From: Nocardioides sp. Root122
Lineage (GTDB): Bacteria; Actinomycetota; Actinomycetes; Propionibacteriales; Nocardioidaceae
Length of the DNA stretch: 44,748 bases
Assembly (NCBI RefSeq): GCF_001425025.1
Contig: NZ_LMDE01000001.1
Span: forward strand, 1 to 44,748
Reading direction: 5' to 3'
Position 1 is the first letter of the stretch, and each line of letters opens with the position of its first letter. The position numbers and the translations under genes are program-made. Positions 43,140 to 44,748 of the stretch are shown piece after piece. Below the pieces are notes generated by a model. The model searched no databases. It had not been told where the DNA came from and saw only the letters and a list, made by a program, of their open reading frames with translations.

Positions 43140-43913
43140 CACCCCGATCACACGGCAGCAAGCAAGGTCGCGCTCGACGCTGCGGCTCAGAGGGACCTGC
43201 CCGTGCTGGGCTGGACACTGCCCCTGCCGACGGCCGAGCAGCTGAACGACGAGTTCGGTACAGCCTTCGTCGGACACGGGTACGACGACATCGACCTCGC
43301 CCTCCGTGTCGACCGCGAGCGCCAACGGATGGCCAGCCTTGCCCACGCCAGCCAGGCCGCGCCCACCAGCGTGCTCTGGCGACGACTCGAGCTCCTGGGC
43401 GATCTCGAGTACCTGCGTTGGCTGCGCCGCGCCACGTCGCCCGCCTCGACCCCCGCCGCTCTGCCCACGACGGCCGCCCAGTCACCCGGGCCGATGCCTT
43501 CGGATGTCCAGACCATGCGCGTGCAGTGGCAGGCCGACGACCGGTTCGACATTCGGGTCCGCAGCCATGCGATCACTGTCGACCAGCCAGCCGAGGTCGG
43601 TGGCGACGACCTCGGCCCCACCCCGACCGAGCTCTTCGTGGCGAGCCTCGCTTCGTGCGTGGGCTTCTACGCGCGTCGATACCTCCGCCGACATCACATC
43701 GACCCAGCGGGTCTCGAAGTGACCACTCGCTTCCAGATGGGCGTGAAGCCCGCGCGGGTCGCTGTGGTCGAGATGGAGATCAGCCTCACGGCCGAGCTCC
43801 CACCGGACAGGCGCGCGGGCCTCCTGGCTCAGGCAGCACACTGCACTGTGCACAACTCGATCACCCACACACCCGACATCGCGATCAGGTTGGCGTCGGC
43901 GAGCTCGGGGTGA
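43116..43913 (+). CDS. OsmC-family peroxidase domain with unrecognised N-terminal part
   Basis: The frame from GTG 43116 encodes 265 residues. Residues about 130-265 are an OsmC/Ohr-type domain with both peroxide-reactive cysteines: SLASCVGFYARRYL and AAHCTVHNSI. Residues 1-110 (CTSCGHPDHTAASK, LPLPTAEQLNDEFG, WRRLELLGDLEYLRWLRR) are not recognised and may be the remnant of a lost upstream gene; a Ser/Pro/Thr/Ala linker joins them. A start at ATG 43494 would give the OsmC domain alone (139 residues). OsmC proteins reduce organic hydroperoxides or act in sulfur stress; the upstream operator supports the latter. Confidence 0.7.
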   Translation: MRGCTSCGHPDHTAASKVALDAAAQRDLPVLGWTLPLPTAEQLNDEFGTAFVGHGYDDIDLALRVDRERQRMASLAHASQAAPTSVLWRRLELLGDLEYLRWLRRATSPASTPAALPTTAAQSPGPMPSDVQTMRVQWQADDRFDIRVRSHAITVDQPAEVGGDDLGPTPTELFVASLASCVGFYARRYLRRHHIDPAGLEVTTRFQMGVKPARVAVVEMEISLTAELPPDRRAGLLAQAAHCTVHNSITHTPDIAIRLASASSG

Positions 43914-44029
43914 TGCCCGGGCACGTCGGTCGAGAACGTGCGACGACACGCTCCGAGCTCGTGAAGAGTGAAGAACTCCCGGTCTGACGTGGACCTGTCC
44001 AGGAACCGCTCCACGACCAGGAGGTCTCC

Positions 44030-44098
44030 ATGGCTCGCGCTACCCATTCCAACGCTGCCTTGACCCGCGCGCTCGGCTCACCGCCGCGAGCGGGGTGA
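44030..44098 (+). pseudogene. Short truncated frame with strong ribosome binding site
   Basis: CAGGAGG lies 5 nt before ATG 44030, a very good start, but the frame ends after 22 codons (MARATHSNAALTRALG and 7 more). It overlaps, in antisense, the 3' end of a broken csoR gene, and the two probably meet at a rearrangement point near 44068. The gene this start once served is unknown. Confidence 0.45.
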
Positions 44099-44203
44099 CC
44101 AAGTCCTCGCAGTCACAGCCCCCTCGAGCATCCGCAGCACCCCACCGAGCTGCCCCTGGGCACGCTTGATCCGGTTGACTTGGGCGGCTCCACGGTGCGT
44201 CAC
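44040..44203 (-). pseudogene. Broken CsoR/CstR-family regulator
   Basis: From GTG 44203 the minus strand reads VNRIKRAQGQLGGVLRMLEG, the CsoR family helix, then loses frame at a run of five C (44119-44123). One extra base there restores GCDCEDLVTPLAAVSRA, the second conserved block with the first ligand Cys. The gene still ends early, after the SRA segment, without the second Cys-bearing half, so at least a truncation is present besides the possible indel. The homopolymer makes a sequencing error possible for the first defect. Confidence 0.65.
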
Positions 44204-44454
44204 CCCGCCGCCTATGCAGCGGGCTTCCGACGACCACAAGGGAGTCACGTCGACCTGAGCGCACGCGAGAGGTCTCAGGACTCTGACGTTCACGCGACCC
44301 TCGTTGTCGGTGGCGACGCGTAAGATCGAAGCATTCGAGCGAGCGAGCTCGGGCCCTACCTGAAGCCGATCATCCGGCTGCACACACCTCACTGAGACCG
44401 GCCCACGACCGTAGTTGTCGACGCGCCCATGAGGGGTGCGGAAGGGGCAGTGAC
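44204..44454. other. Non-coding stretch without recognised content
   Basis: No reading frame with coding character, RNA or repeat was recognised between the broken csoR start and the DUF222-type gene. It is less GC-rich than its surroundings in places and may be the remains of a former regulator-associated region. Confidence 0.4.
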
Positions 44455-44748
44455 GTGAGCGCAGTGCCTGCAGAATCGCTCCACGACGGCGGGTGGCGTG
44501 CCCCGGGCACGCAACCGGAGGAGTCACCGGCCGTGCGCCAGGTGCTGGCACGTGTGGACGCGACGCTCACCGACCTGGCTGGGCTGGGAGAGATGTCGCT
44601 CGGTGACAGCGACGTCGTGCGTGTGCTCGACGCGCTGACCAGCGCATCGAGCCGCCTGGCCCGCGAGCTGTGCCGGGTGGCGGCCGAGGCGACCGCCGAA
44701 GGCTCGGAGACGCCACAGGCGCGCGGGACACCCACCAGTGGTGGGCCG
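44455..44748 (+). CDS. DUF222/HNH-type protein N-terminus (partial, probable frameshift)
   Basis: From GTG 44455 the frame encodes VRQVLARVDATLTDLAGLGE, then LDALTSASSRLARELCRVAAEA, the helical opening of DUF222 (13E12 repeat) proteins that usually carry a C-terminal HNH nuclease domain. In the current frame the end reads TPQARGTPTSGGP, but one frame over it reads ATGARDTHQWWA, the conserved DUF222 block, so a single-base change near 44700-44710 is suspected. The gene runs off the window. Multicopy DUF222 genes are common contig breakpoints. Confidence 0.62.
   Translation, partial: MSAVPAESLHDGGWRAPGTQPEESPAVRQVLARVDATLTDLAGLGEMSLGDSDVVRVLDALTSASSRLARELCRVAAEATAEGSETPQARGTPTSGGP

Noticed and set aside
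42974..43987. The rhodanese frame read on as a 337-codon protein.
   Set aside because: After about 50 codons it is Arg/Pro-rich shadow sequence, while OsmC is encoded in another frame.

Overview
The window is a piece of a very GC-rich actinobacterial chromosome, most likely Nocardioides or a close relative in Nocardioidaceae. That placement is inference from base composition, FurA-KatG order, an ECF41-type sigma factor with its characteristic promoter, many leaderless -10 promoters (TANNNT 6-8 nt before the start codon), a DUF222/HNH-type gene at the end, and generally Nocardioides-like proteins. No tRNA, rRNA, CRISPR array or intact mobile element was seen. Both ends look like contig edges: the first 12 bases are the tail of an Illumina adapter, followed by an insertion-sequence end that interrupts a molybdenum hydroxylase gene, and the last gene is a truncated, apparently frameshifted DUF222-type protein.

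Layout. 1-1.3 kb: IS fragment and 3' part of a xanthine-dehydrogenase-type large subunit. 1.4-6.9 kb: BLUF photoreceptor, a secreted His/Asp-rich protein upstream of a NarL-type two-component pair, aldo/keto reductase, SDR, GNAT. 6.9-9.9 kb: a long palindromic repeat, then furA-katG with a Fur-like operator and a terminator. 9.9-15.4 kb: MOSC protein, DinB-like protein, a TetR repressor divergent from a homocysteine S-methyltransferase-type gene with two operators between them, a lipoprotein hydrolase, and an ECF41-like sigma factor whose predicted promoter also precedes a DUF1059 gene. 15.4-22.5 kb: secreted BNR-type protein, small proteins, a response-regulator/thioredoxin-reductase-like flavoprotein next to a Na+/H+ antiporter with a UBP zinc finger, and an ArsR-SRPBCC pair with a strong operator. 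22.6-27 kb: Ser/Thr kinase, hydrolase, WYL regulator, YiiX-like hydrolase, second copy of the palindromic repeat, LysE exporter. 27-35 kb: MacB-type ABC transporter, POT peptide transporter, ZIP transporter, DNA polymerase IV, acetyltransferases. 35-39.5 kb: PadR regulator with a membrane protein, class V aminotransferase, aspartoacylase-like deacylase. 39.5-42.8 kb: a third palindrome, an RTX-like secreted protein, a retropepsin-like protease and a RimK ligase fused to an RCK_C domain. 42.8-44.7 kb: a rearranged sulfur-stress region (CsoR/CstR-type operator, truncated rhodanese, OsmC protein, broken csoR) and the DUF222 fragment.

How genes work together: FurA represses katG for peroxide defence; the sigma factor probably drives itself and the DUF1059 gene; the TetR, ArsR and PadR proteins each have convincing operators at their own promoters; the aspartoacylase, protease and RimK genes resemble a known functional association around peptide glutamylation, here split by a secreted-protein gene. 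The strongest candidates for something undescribed are the fixed-geometry palindromic elements (6943, 26290, 39561), the CGHC-bearing flavoprotein beside the zinc-finger antiporter, the RimK-RCK_C cluster, and the ECF41-like/DUF1059 regulon.
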